DNA from: Rhynochetos jubatus
Taxonomy: Eukaryota > Chordata > Aves > Eurypygiformes > Rhynochetidae
NCBI GenBank assembly: GCA_027574665.1
Contig: CM050648.1
Span: 42,999,700-43,063,699 of the forward strand
Direction of reading: 5' to 3'
DNA: 64,000 nt
In this document: piece by piece, positions 23,778 through 34,900 of the stretch
How positions within the stretch are numbered: the stretch's first letter is position 1
How the letters are laid out: each line of letters begins with the position of its first letter
The notes under the pieces: model-generated
Told to the model about the DNA's origin: nothing
Databases searched by the model: none
The model's input: only the letters and a program-made list of their open reading frames with translations
Made by a program: the position numbers and the translations under genes

Positions 23778-26700
23778 AAAGCGTGACGTACGCAGAAAAA
23801 TTGTAGGAGTTTGGATTGCTAATCTAGAAAGGGGAACTGAGAAGTATATTGATCTTCTGATCAGTAAAAGGTTATGATGTTCTATTGTTCTCTATTTCTT
23901 TCAGGGATAAATACGAGTTAGCTTGGGCTAAATAAAATCTAGGCTCGATTTTATAGGATACCAGGGTAGAGAGCTGAGCGGTGGTGGAGGTTATTACACA
24001 GTTGTAGAAACTCCTTTGGCACAGATAGTATGAAGACCCACAAAACATAAACCTGGTTCAGGTTCACAGAACAAGCGATGAGTAAGTGATCCATCTCAGC
24101 ATCGTGCTTCTAATTTCATTCTTCCCTCTGTGTGTGTGTGTGTTTGTTTTAAGGTAGCTCTGTCTCTAAACCAAACTGTCATCAAGCACGTGCTTCTATA
24201 TGTCTTTCTCCCTGGACCAGCTCCCTTAGGGCACATAAGAATGATTAATCTGCAGAAGTGGATGTCTTCCATTAAAAGTCTAGGGGTTTGTGCTTCATCC
24301 TCTAACCAAAATTGCAACATAAAATGTTCTTGTTTGCAGCACAATTTGTTGCAAAGGTATATCTCGGTCGTGACTGTACTGAGATCATGTAATGCCAGAC
24401 CTGAGGCCTGAACGCACCACAAGACAGAAGCTCTGCCTCAAGGATACGTCATAATTATGAATGTATATTCATGGATATGCACTGGCTTCCTGGATTTCTT
24501 TGCTTTAAAGAAAAAAAAAATCTAATTAGAAAACAGGAAAAGGAAACCAGGGAAACACAAACCCTGCCGTTTTACAGCTGTGCCTGGTGATACAAGAAGT
24601 TTACCGTGAGCTCCCTATCTGCTGCTTTGACTGTCCCATAAGCTGCTCCCTGGCAGGAGTAGAGGCAAAGACACAGACGCTGAGTTTGTGCGAGTCATCT
24701 AAGGATTCATTTTCAATGAGAGGTACCTTGAAAAGCATTGAGACTATCAGAGTATGACTGTACTCGGGGAAGGATAATGATCCTGGAAGGTGTATGGAAA
24801 AAAAGACACAGAGATGAAGCAGGTTGTCTGAGATCATGCAGCGAGCTAAGGACAGAGCCACTAGTGGGGTGCAAACAGAAGAGCCTTGTTTTATGTCTGT
24901 AGTTGGCTTTCTCCTGCCTCTAGTATATCCAGAATTTCACTGTGGATCACTGAAGTTCTCCATCGCACTTCCCTGCTTCTTGCGGCAGCCACCGCCGCTG
25001 TGTAATGAGCCTTCCCAGACACCTGCTCGAATTAGGGGTTTGAGTTGGGCTCTGCGCAGGAACGGGCAGTAGATTTATCAACAGCTCCAGTGAGTATTAT
25101 TTGCAAGAATTTACAAAATTCCTTTCTTATTTACAGTACAGACCACATTAGCAACTATTTAAATAATTGCTAGACTAACTTAGGGGTCTGTGGGAATGGA
25201 GGTGGTGATTTTTTTGCCTTCATTGGATTTTAGGTGCTCAGGGCAAAAAGGAGAGGGTTGGGTTTTGGGGTTTTTTTTTTTTTAACCCTCTCAGTAAAAA
25301 GGTCTTCTGTTAATGTAATGTTATGGTTGTTAACTGGGGACATCAGGTGGTCTGACTGGGTCATGCAGTAGGTGTAAAGCCAATTAGAAAAACGTGTGCT
25401 CTTTGCATCAATAATGAGACTAACAGTAGAGATTAGGTGAAGAATTACTCACCTGTGGATCCTACTGCTATATATAGTACATGGTACCAGTGACTTGTAT
25501 AACCTCTTCAAGTTTATTATCCCACAGTATTGGGCCAAAGAGCCTCAACCAACTGTAATCAAAACCACTGGAAGTGTGACTGCTAATTCTGCAAGACAGC
25601 TTTCCTTATTTTCTAGACTGATACTGTGGGTGATCAGGTTGTTCTAATAATGAAAAATCTGAATCAACAGCATTTTGAGCTAGTAGCTTCCCTTAAAGTT
25701 GTTAAAGGGAATGACTTACATTGATACTTACGTTTACCTAAATACTTTTCTTTCCCTATCCTAGTCGAGAATACATTCAGCAGACGCACAGGTGACGGAG
25801 TGGGGAAGTAGGATGAGAGACACATGGGTGTTGCCCCACCCCCCACCTGCTGCTCTGTTTCATAACTATGCTAAGAGGTGACCTCAACCTGTGCCCACAG
25901 CCTGACTCTGATGCTTAAATCATGATCTCTCTTGTCTTAAACCAGTAGTAGAGTGTTGCAGTGAAATGCATGTTCAGAGCTGGGCAAGGAAAACATTGGT
26001 TATAGCAATCGTTTGGGAGACTTTAGAGCTTGAGGAGCTGCAAGAGCTGAAGCATGTGTAAAAGGAAGTGTGCTTAAGGGTGAGGGATAGTTCAGAGCTG
26101 CTATTTGGCTGTAGAACAAAAGGGTGCATTCCTGAGGAAAACAAGGTGTACAGCCATCCTCCTACACCTGGTGCTGTCAGGTAGGTCACTCACATCTGAC
26201 AGGAGACTCTATTTTAGTCAATATGGCACCAAAGTGGGAAAGAACCTGTGACTGAACTGGACAGATCTCTCCTCGAACAGAAATTTTATGATGCAGTTGG
26301 AAAAAGAGAATACGTGCATTTTCTGTAAACATCAGTGCAAATGTTCTTCCATCAGCCAAAATACTCTCCTTATTACCTGGTGTGCGCTTTGAAAATGGCA
26401 GTTGGTAAGTACAGCTTGTTGTCACACCAGCCTCCAGGACAGTCGCTTATTTGGTCAGTTGACACTGTGAAATAAAACCAAGATGGAGGTGCCCTTTCTG
26501 AGGCTTTCAGTTTGCTTGGCGTGCAATGAGTATCTGGTTTTAAATGCGTTTGTTACTGGCCAGTGTCAAAGATTTTCTGTTACTTCCCTGGACAATTAAA
26601 TATAAGAATGTCCGTCAGCAAGGAGGACATCTTCTTTGGAACACCAAAATCTTGTTGTCATGAGAGAAAATTCTATCCTCATTTTTATACGCTGAGTTTT

Positions 26701-27182
26701 GAAGTGTTAATGCTGATTACATGTACTGTGAGTCAAATTTTCAACTGGTGAAAAACCACACCCCTTCGTCTCTAAAGACAAGGGGGTTTATACCAGCTGA
26801 GGATCTGATCTTGTACTTAGGCTGCAGAGAAAAGCGACTTCATATCTTGGGTTGGACTTAGTACCAGGTGATGCTAAGCAGAGCTGTTACGAATTGTCTG
26901 AAATAGCCTTTTTCAAAATTTGTATTAAGGTTTTGTTTAAAGGTTTTGTTTTCTGCTTCCTGAATGCATTTACGCAGATGGTTACAAATAGTGAGAGTTT
27001 CATCTTATCACTGAAAGTGACTTTTTTCCATGGTTTCCATGCAGAGGGTGAATGTGTATCAGTGCACATAAGCTATTGTTCTTAACTTCTGCTCTGATGA
27101 ATAGTTTTGTGTTTATTCTTTGAGAGAACTTCTTGCAAGTTTGGGAAGATCAACATCTCACAGGTTCAAGCTCAAATAATTA

Positions 27183-27478
27183 CAGGATGGTTTGGGTTGG
27201 AAGGGACCTTAAAGACCATCCAGTTCCAACCCCCCTGCCATGGGCAGGGACACCCTCCACTAGACCAGGTTGCTCAAAGCCTCATCCAGCCTGGCCTTGA
27301 ACACTTCCAGGGATGGGGCATCCACAGCTTCTCTGGGCAACCTGTTCCAGTGCCTCACCACCCTCTCCAGGAAGAATTTCTTCCTGATATCTAACCTAAA
27401 TCTCCCTGCTTTCAATTTAAACCCGTTACCCCTTGTCCTGTCACTACAGGCCCTTGTACAAAGTCCCCCTCCAGCATT
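27183..27478 (-). mobile_element. CR1 LINE 3' fragment
   Basis: GGTTGGAAGGGACCTTAAAG on the + strand is the reverse complement of a CR1 3' end. The - strand frame reads [20 protein letters not shown], then [20 protein letters not shown], the C-terminus of the CR1 ORF2 protein. That stretch is still open, so the copy is fairly young. It is 5'-truncated at about 300 bp. A T/G-rich tract follows at 27480-27535. Confidence 0.94.
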
Positions 27479-29336
27479 CATTGGTTTTTGGTTTTGGGGC
27501 TTTTGGGGGTTGGTTTGTTTGTTTTGGGTTTTTTTGAAGTCACTTGGGTAGTCACACTGAGCTCTAGTGCTTTCCCTGTTTAAGATTCAGACAAGGTAAT
27601 ACTGCTTCTTCAAGGTAAGAGAGAAAGGTCCGGGATGAGGGCTTATGAGGGCCCAAATGGAGGGATTCATCCACCTAATTTGTGACAGTTTTATCCCCTA
27701 ATATACCAGGAGTTAAAAAAACTCAGATGCTCCATTGTCTCTTGTTCAATTCCCTATTACCTTAAACTTCCTTACTAGGTTGCTGTACTACAGGGGAGAT
27801 CTACACCCTAAAATTGGTCTCGCTAAGGGAGAAGCAGCCAATGAAAAATTGCTTCTCTTCCTCTAGGTTATCTCCCTGACATCAAAATGGAAATTTCACT
27901 GCTCTAAACTCCCTGTGCCTCCTTCATCTTCTTAGATTTCCAGACCTCTCAGAAGGTGCTATGAGAAAGAATGAGTTGTGTGAGAACCCTCTGCACTTTG
28001 AGAACTGGGGTCTGCCTTCTCTGTCCCACCAGCTGGAGCAGCTACATGCCTTGTTTGAAAGTGAGTTTGAGAAGGAAACACAGAGGGTTTAAAAACTGGG
28101 GATCGACTGCTATCTTGTACGTGTGTTGTACGAGACCAAAAACCAAAACACAAACCCACTTTTAGACTGTTGGTGGAAGGAGGTTGAGATACCTTTAACC
28201 AAAGGACTTTAATCTCTACCATCTCCAGCATTGTTTAACCCCAGTCTGGGTACAGTTTTAGCTGGAGATTAACACGAAATGTATCTCTGTGTCCAATTAT
28301 ATCAGCTTGGCTGCCTGAAGTACTGACAGCACCAACAAAGACCCCTATGCCTGCTCAGTGAGGGTTTGGGTAGCCATAATTTAATAGAAAAAATATGACT
28401 TTCTGGTTCAGATGGAGAGGGAGGAGCTAAAAGGTGCTATTCTACTGGTTTGTGGGTAGTCAGTTGGATCTAATTTTGCCAACGTCATGTCACCATGGGG
28501 AATCAAATCCTCGAACGGGACAGTCAGTGTCTAGATGGCAACAGGAGCTTCTGTTGCAAAGGCCCTTGTGGTGGTGTTGGCTGCACCAGGGGAGACTCCC
28601 TGCCTCATGCTTTACTGCAGAGTTCTTGTATCCAGCTGTGCTGTGCTCTCTGGGACCACTCCAGCACGTGCGTGATCCATCCCAAGTGATGATCCTGAGG
28701 TGCATACAAAACATCTCCCAACTCCCTGAACTGTGTACAAAAGGCTGTCATCCTACAACAAACTTAGTCCATTACAAAAGTGCCCCTAAAAGCAATGAAC
28801 CAAAATTAGGAGGACAAATAACAGCACATATTCTTGCTTCTTATCCGGCTAGATAGCACCTGTGATTCATACAAGAGCTACACACTCCTGTTGCTGAATG
28901 CTAGTAACTAATTTGAGGGCTTTAAGCAAGCCTCTGGAAAAACTGCTTTTGACAATCATGGAAAAACTACTGTATGCCTTCAGAGTAATGCTGAAGTACT
29001 GGGATAAGTGTGTCCGTCGTACCTTTTCCACCCCAAGGCATGCCTGTCTGACATTCAGATTATGAGGCATTTCTCTGTGTAACTTTATGAACGTGAAGGT
29101 CAGGAATGAAAATTATTTCCCTGGTTAAAAGCACTTCAGATAATATTTGGCTTAGTTGTAACATTTATAGTATTTGCTGATCTTTCAGTAGAAAGGTGGG
29201 CTACCAAGAAAATGGTAATATTTAAAATCAAAGCCATTAAGGTCAGGTTTAAACAAAACATAAAAGAATATGCAGGGGGAAAAAAAATTGTGTAGACAAA
29301 GCTTTTATTCTTTTACCCTCACTTTATCCTTGTTCA

Positions 29337-29461
29337 AGGCCAGGCTGGATGAGGCTTTGAGCAACCTGACCTAGTGGAGGGTGTCCCTGCCCATGGCAGG
29401 GGGGTTGGAACTGGATGGTCTTTAAGGTCCCTCCCAACCCAAACCATCCTGTGATTCTGTG
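29337..29461 (+). mobile_element. CR1 LINE 3' end (sense)
   Basis: ggccaggctggatgaggctt through caaaccatcctgtgattctg, the last about 125 bp of a CR1 element in + orientation, opposite to the copies at 1.8 and 27.2 kb. Confidence 0.92.
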
Positions 29462-31229
29462 CTGAAACACAATGACGTTTTTCAGCTTGAAGTGCAACGA
29501 TTCTATGACTCAAACATACAAATAATGTTTCCTCCCCGTCCGCGTTACTCAGGCAGGTGTGCAGGCCTTAACTTGTGCTCAGGTCTGATTTGCACGGCCA
29601 CAGCACGAAGCTTTTGCAGTATGTGCAGAGCCAGGGAAGCCCTGTGGGGTAACGCAGCTGACAGCCAGCTGGGGGGTGCATGCAGCTGTAGATCATCGCA
29701 GTCCAGCTGTTTTGCAGTAAGTACTTCGGGCCCGATCCAAACTCCATTAAAAACAACGAAAACCACCTATTGGTGTCAGCGAGCTTTAGGCGGGGGTGCG
29801 TAACTCCTACAATTGCTGCTCTGTCTTCGGATTCCCCCACTAACGACAGCCAGTGAGTTGGCTGAAAGGGATTCTGCCCTTGTCTGCTATTGTCCGAAGA
29901 GGCTTGCAGCTGGGGTCAAAGGCAAGCTCTGAATCTGTATTTTTATTAATTGAGAAATACTCGGGGCTGCAACAAACTCCCTCGGAAGCCTGTGGCAGTT
30001 TATTGTCAACTGCAATATGAACACGAAGCGGATAAAATCACAAGAGAAAGTAGTATCTTTCTATGAGTTTAAATAACAATGCTGCGATGCTTTTATGTAA
30101 AATGTCCAGAAATCGAGTGCCTTTACCTGTTTAGTTTAATTTATTTTTCCAGAGGAGCAGCAGCTCAGAGCTGGGTTGTCTATTCAGATTGAAGAGTTGC
30201 TTTACGTTTCAGAGGGCATGGCTGACAGCGTACCACGCCCACAGGTACTGGTGCCTTCACCATGTCACCTGTAACTGAGGGGGTTTTTCTACCCAGGGCT
30301 TAATTGTCTTCTGCTCCTCTTTCTTTGCTATTCACTGCTGCACGTTTGGCCGCCACATCAGCCTGCTGTCTACGGAAAAACCTTCTGCACTAAACTTTTC
30401 TTTCTGAGTCAAATGTGACTTTCGTGTTAAGCAAGGTAGTTACTTGGGGTTTCAGGGGGATTTTTGTGTATTTTGGTTTTTAGATGGATGCCCTGTATCT
30501 CCTCTGGTATTTATTTTGGATTTTATGACAAGAGACTTCGCTGAAAATGCTACTCTAACACGCAATTAGCAGGGTCACTCCCTGCCATTGTTTCTCCCGT
30601 AATATGGGAAAGAGATGAGAGAATTTTTTTACCAGTTGCATAGCAAATGGAACCAAAGCAGCCTGCCGCTCCGGTCCAGCCCTTTATGTGGGCGCTGTGA
30701 CAGTGGAGCGGTATGAATGCGAGTACGGATATAACTTCATCCCATGCTGCGTCCCTTCACAAACCAGGTCACTGCAAACTGCGACTGAGTTAAATCCACG
30801 CCAAGCCTCTCTCCTCCGCACGGCACCGACCGTCGGCGGGCCTTGCCTTGTCTTCTGTGGCAGCTGGAGTCAACCTCAGCGGATCTGTGTCAGTTCACAC
30901 CGGCTGATCAGCTCTCTCAGAAGCAAAAAAACCAAAAAAGCCCGGGCTTCTCCAACGTTGGAAGCATCGCCAGTGCTTCAGCCCTGCTTTGGCTGGCCTT
31001 AATGTCACAGGAGCTATTTGCTTCTACTTATTTTTATGCAGCTCGCTTTAAAAATAATAATAAAATCATTCAGCCTAATATTTCACTAAGCTCTTTACTA
31101 CGCGAACAGTGAAACCAGTGCACACAGCAGATTGCTCTGCTCCCTCCCATCACCTCCTACTGAGCGCTTGGTTGCATCGTGCTTAATTATGAATGGCCTC
31201 CAAAAAGCCCTTTTTACTGTACTATGAAG

Positions 31230-31437
31230 TGACTCATATCACACAGAAGCTCTGACAACTCGCACTGGGGATCGGAGTCACGTGGCGCCGTATTAGTCGG
31301 TGACTCAGTTCATATTGTACTCGGTGCTCAGATCTGACTCACATCGAACTGTGTGAGGAGCTGACTGACACTGTACTGGTCCGAAAGCCGGTTTGAATCG
31401 GGATGACTCACCCCGAAGTGCACTAAACAGTGATTCA
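31230..31437. promoter_or_regulatory. AP-1 (TGACTCA) motif cluster in RGS20 intron 1
   Basis: Four exact TGACTCA sites at 31230, 31301, 31335 and 31404, all in the same orientation. Near matches are TGATTCA at 31431 and TGACTGA at 31362. A CACGTG E-box (GTCACGTG) lies at 31277-31284. Spacings are irregular (26-71 bp), and the segments between share partial similarity such as TTGTACT and CGAACTGT. It could be an AP-1/bZIP enhancer or a decayed tandem repeat. It lies about 1.8 kb inside the intron from the nearer candidate first exon. Confidence 0.5.
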
Positions 31438-33182
31438 CATACCGCTTGCTATCGATTCCGATTGTCGCGATTCACTTCGGGTTGTACTACGCCAGGTTCT
31501 GGCCGAGGCTCCGGCAGGGTGGGCACCGTGGCAGCTGCTCTCGGCCTCGCACGCTCGGCTGCAGCGCCAAAAGGCGCGGTGTCAGCCAGGACAAAAGCCA
31601 AGTTAAAGCTGAGGTGAGGTCGGAATTGGACTTAGCACACTGTCATTTCGGTCGTGACACTCTCCCGACTTCTTTGCTTCACCTGGCTATGACAAATTTT
31701 GAAACGTGCCGATAAACAGAAAGTTGAGAGTCGTGAATCTCTAGCTAAGAATACTCCTGCTCTGAACACAAGGAGATCTCTGCTGTGTGTCCAAGACCTG
31801 CTGCCTCCTTGGGATTACACCTCTTAGTGACGAAAGGATGGGATGAATTTTTAGAAGTGACCGTGTACTGGTAGTTGCCTACTCTTCAGGTTCGTCAGCT
31901 TGTGACCTGGGCTCCAAAAGACACGCAAACCCTACACTCCGAGAACTCCTTCCTGGTACTCTCAGCTGAGCCCTCAGACATCGCTACTCACACCGAGAAA
32001 CGCACGCTGCTCTTGCCACGGAACGGAGGTGTGTAACAGCTGAGGCGACGCTTCCACGATTAACTATTTGGGACCCAGAGTAAAGATAGCAGAACAAGGA
32101 CTGATTGGGGGGGCTTGGATAAGAAATTCCAGGGGAAATAAAGTAACTGCTCTCTCATCTTTGAGCATTTTACACATGCCGTGCTAGTTTTACACTCAGT
32201 TGGCCTGAGCATGCTCCTAGTTCAGAAAGACGCTCCCAATTTCAACCTGGCCGCAGCTAGGACTCTCCTAGCTCCTAGTGGTTTCGGTGCCGGGTTGGGT
32301 TGAGCTAGCGGTAACTGGGTTTCGGTCCTGTAATATGGCAATGGTGTAACTGGCACCGGGCGGAGCGCTGGAGCTGCTGTTCTGTTGGTGCGACGCGCAC
32401 AGGGGTACAAGGCGACCCCTCGCCCTTAGGGCCTACCAACGGCACCGCACGGAAAGTTTTGACCTTACAGTTTTCAACAGCAAAAATGAAATAACGGAGC
32501 GGCCTCATCGAATGAATTACATCGGTACCAAACGACCCCAGTTCTTACAGGCACGTGCAAGGATGACCTGATTTGACTTTCTGCAGTTACGTCCAGGTTT
32601 CGTTACCTGCTCTGTCTTACCTACTGACGTGTAGCTAAGGAGGGAGCTGAGGAAGAGCTGTTCCTCTCGCCCGCGGATGCGTGACGCGGAAGGCTGATAC
32701 TGGAAGAGTCGATAGGGAAACACTCGCTGCTCATCCCCCTAACTTCGCGGGGGAGCCGGGGGCCCCCAGAACGGACGTGCCGCGGGACTCCCTTCGCGAA
32801 GGGCCGGGGGGTGATGGAGGCTGCCTTATCTTCCTCCTAAAAGAGGAGGAAGGGCCCCCGGGCTCAGGGCGGGAGCCGAGCCGAGGTGTCACCTGCGCCG
32901 GGGCGAGGGAGGCGGCGCGGAGCGGGGCGCGATCCCGCCCCGGGGAGCGGCGGGAGCGAGCCCGAGGGGGGGGGAGCCGGGGGCATCCCGGTGCTACCCG
33001 GGCCCTGCGCTGGGGACGCGGGGGGCTGGCGGCTCCCGACCCTCCGGGGGATGGGGTGTGGGGAAGCGCCTTCTGCGCCGGGTCCCTCCGGTTCCGCCTG
33101 GGGGAGGGCGGACGCGGTTCCTCGCCCGGGTCGCGGAGCCGCCTCGCTCGGCGGCCGCCGGGCGGGACCGAGCGGTACTTAC

Positions 33183-33281
33183 GGTGTCGGCGGCGGGGCC
33201 CCGCCGGAATTCCTCGCCCGCTTCCCCTCCGGCAGCGGCGGGCTGGGCGCCCGGGGACGGCGGCACGGCAGCCCCGCGCAT
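33183..33281 (-). CDS. RGS20: Candidate RGS20 exon 1b coding part
   Basis: On the - strand an ATG at 33281 opens 33 codons, beginning MRGAAVPPSPGAQPAAAG, ending at GACACC|gtaagt. The frame runs exactly in phase 0 into CCC ATG GGA of the Cys-string exon. This would give a 252-aa protein with an Ala/Pro/Gly-rich extension. Human RGS20 has an isoform with a short, likewise Ala/Gly-rich extension beginning MR at this junction (recalled, not checked). The Kozak context is poor, so leaky scanning to MGSERM is likely. Confidence 0.5.
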
Positions 33282-33654
33282 GCGCCCGGCCCCCGCGGGC
33301 TCGTCTCCCGGTGCTGGCCGCGGGTGGGCTTCGCTCGCCGTGGCCGGAGCCCGGGTGGGGGGAGCGAGGCCGGCAGCCCGCGCTCCCTGCCCGGCCCCGG
33401 CACGACGGGGCGGGCTGCCGCCGGGCGAGGCGAGCACCGGGAGCCGGCTGCGGCTCAGGGGCGCTTTGCCCCGCGGCGGCGGGCTGGGGAGGGCGCGGGG
33501 GGAGCCATGGAGCCGGGGCGGGGGGAGAAACGCCGGAGAAAGCGGCGTGCGAGTGCGAGCGAGCGTGTGTGTGCGCGCAGGGGAGGGGGTGGGAAGGGCT
33601 TGAAGAGGCGGCGGTGCCGCCGCGGGGCTCGGTGCCGCTGCTTTAACGTTCACA
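33282..33654 (-). other. RGS20: Candidate RGS20 exon 1b 5' UTR
   Basis: The segment between the candidate ATG and a transcription start inferred about 25-30 nt downstream of the TATA-like TTTATAAG at 33684-33677 on the - strand. The start site is a guess from TATA spacing. Confidence 0.35.
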
Positions 33655-33676
33655 GATGCCTTCAACGAGAGCCGCG

Positions 33677-33684
33677 CTTATAAA
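33677..33684 (-). promoter_or_regulatory. RGS20: TATA-like box, minus strand
   Basis: GGGTTTATAAGCGCGG on the - strand, an isolated AT-rich motif inside the CpG island. It is placed as a TATA box would be for an exon ending at the 33183 donor. Confidence 0.4.
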
Positions 33685-34473
33685 CCCGGGATCGGAGGCC
33701 GCCTGCATGTTAAGTAGCTGAAGGGCTGCATCTTCCCTCCCGCCACCCCCCAGCCGCCCCCCGGCATCCTGAAGCGCACAGCTCCCCGCCGCCGGGCTCT
33801 CTCGCTCTAGTTCTCCCGTTCCAGCGGGGCACGACGGGCGGGCAGGGGCCGCCGGGCTCGGCGCTCACTCCGCTCCTCCGGGGCGGCCCTCGCAGCAGCG
33901 CCCTAACCATCCCCGCCACGTTTTGGGCACTATCTCAACTATAACGCCCCGCCGCCGCCGACCCCCCCCGGGCAGTCCCAAACGCCGTCTGCCGGGAGGG
34001 CGCAGCGCGCCCGTCGGCGGGACGAGGGTTAACGGGACGGTTGCGGCTGGCTTCTGTCACCGCCGCCCCGGGCAGGGCGACGCGGTCTTCCCGGGAAAAA
34101 GAGACTGACCCGGGGCATGAACGCCCTGCGCGTCCCTGCTACCGGAGCTGGGCTCCCGCTTACCGGGAGACCTGGCGGGCAGCCCTGCCGTCGGGGCTGC
34201 TCCCTTCCCGCCTGGCACCGGGTGCGAAGCACGACAGCCGCGGGAGCCGCCGCGCCGGAACCGGCGGACCCGGGAAGCGACGGAGATGGCAACCGGGGAG
34301 CGGCGGGTTTTGCCTGCGCAGCCTGCTCTCAGCCGGGGGAGCTCATCCAGCCGCCCCGAGACTCCCACGCCGGTGGCGGCTGGGGGGTGGGGAGGGGACG
34401 TGGGCCCACAGCGGCTTCCCCGGTGCGGGGAGGAGGAGGAAGGGGCGGACGCGGCCCTACGAGCGGTACTCAC

Positions 34474-34900
34474 AGCGCCGGGCGGCGGCTCGGGGGCAGC
34501 GCGGGGCGGCGGCGGCGCGGCTCCGTGACACGCCGGGCATCTCCGGCGCTCCGGGGGGAGGCGGCTTGGCGGCGGCGGGGCGGGGGCCGGCGGCGGCGGC
34601 TCAGCCCAGCGGCCCCGCAGTAGGACGGAGAGCGGGCGGGGGGCGGCCGCCCCGCTGCCGGCCAGCAGCGCCGCCAACCCCGCGGGGCCGAAGCGGTGCC
34701 CCGGGGCGTCTCGACGGGGCGCCGAGACGAAGCGCGGGCAGGGCCGGCGGGCGGGGAGCTGCGGCCGCAGGAAGGGGCTGGAGAGCAGAGCTGACAGCGG
34801 GGCGAGGGGCCCGGCAGTCCTCGGAGGCTGCGGCGTGCGGGGGAGGTGTGGAAGCGGGGAGGGGGGGGGGGAGAGAGAGAGAAAACAAACACAAAATAAG
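34474..34900 (-). other. RGS20: Candidate RGS20 exon 1a (untranslated), 5' end unknown
   Basis: The - strand donor CCGGGCGCT|gtgagtaccg at 34474/34473 is a strong 5' splice site facing RGS20. The open frame upstream (Pro/Ala-rich) is in phase with the Cys-string exon but begins at TTG, with no ATG found. The exon is therefore best read as untranslated. The start coordinate is arbitrary. The donor shares GT(A/G)AGTACCGCTCG with the 33183 donor. Confidence 0.35.

Larger units (their letters stand above)
20913..33182 (-). other. RGS20: RGS20 intron 1 (about 12 kb)
   Basis: The long intron between the candidate first exon in the CpG island and the Cys-string exon. It contains a CR1 at 27183-27478, a CR1 end at 29337-29461, a 10-bp perfect hairpin at 23754-23777, and a cluster of TGACTCA motifs at 31230-31410. 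No additional exon could be supported. Confidence 0.6.

Noticed and set aside
27260-27481. 73-codon minus-strand ORF
   Set aside because: CR1 ORF2 C-terminal fragment within a 5'-truncated element.
34475-34677. 68-codon Pro/Ala-rich N-terminal extension of RGS20 ending at the 34474 donor, in frame with the Cys-string exon
   Set aside because: The open frame begins at TTG with no in-frame ATG seen upstream, so I treat the exon as untranslated.
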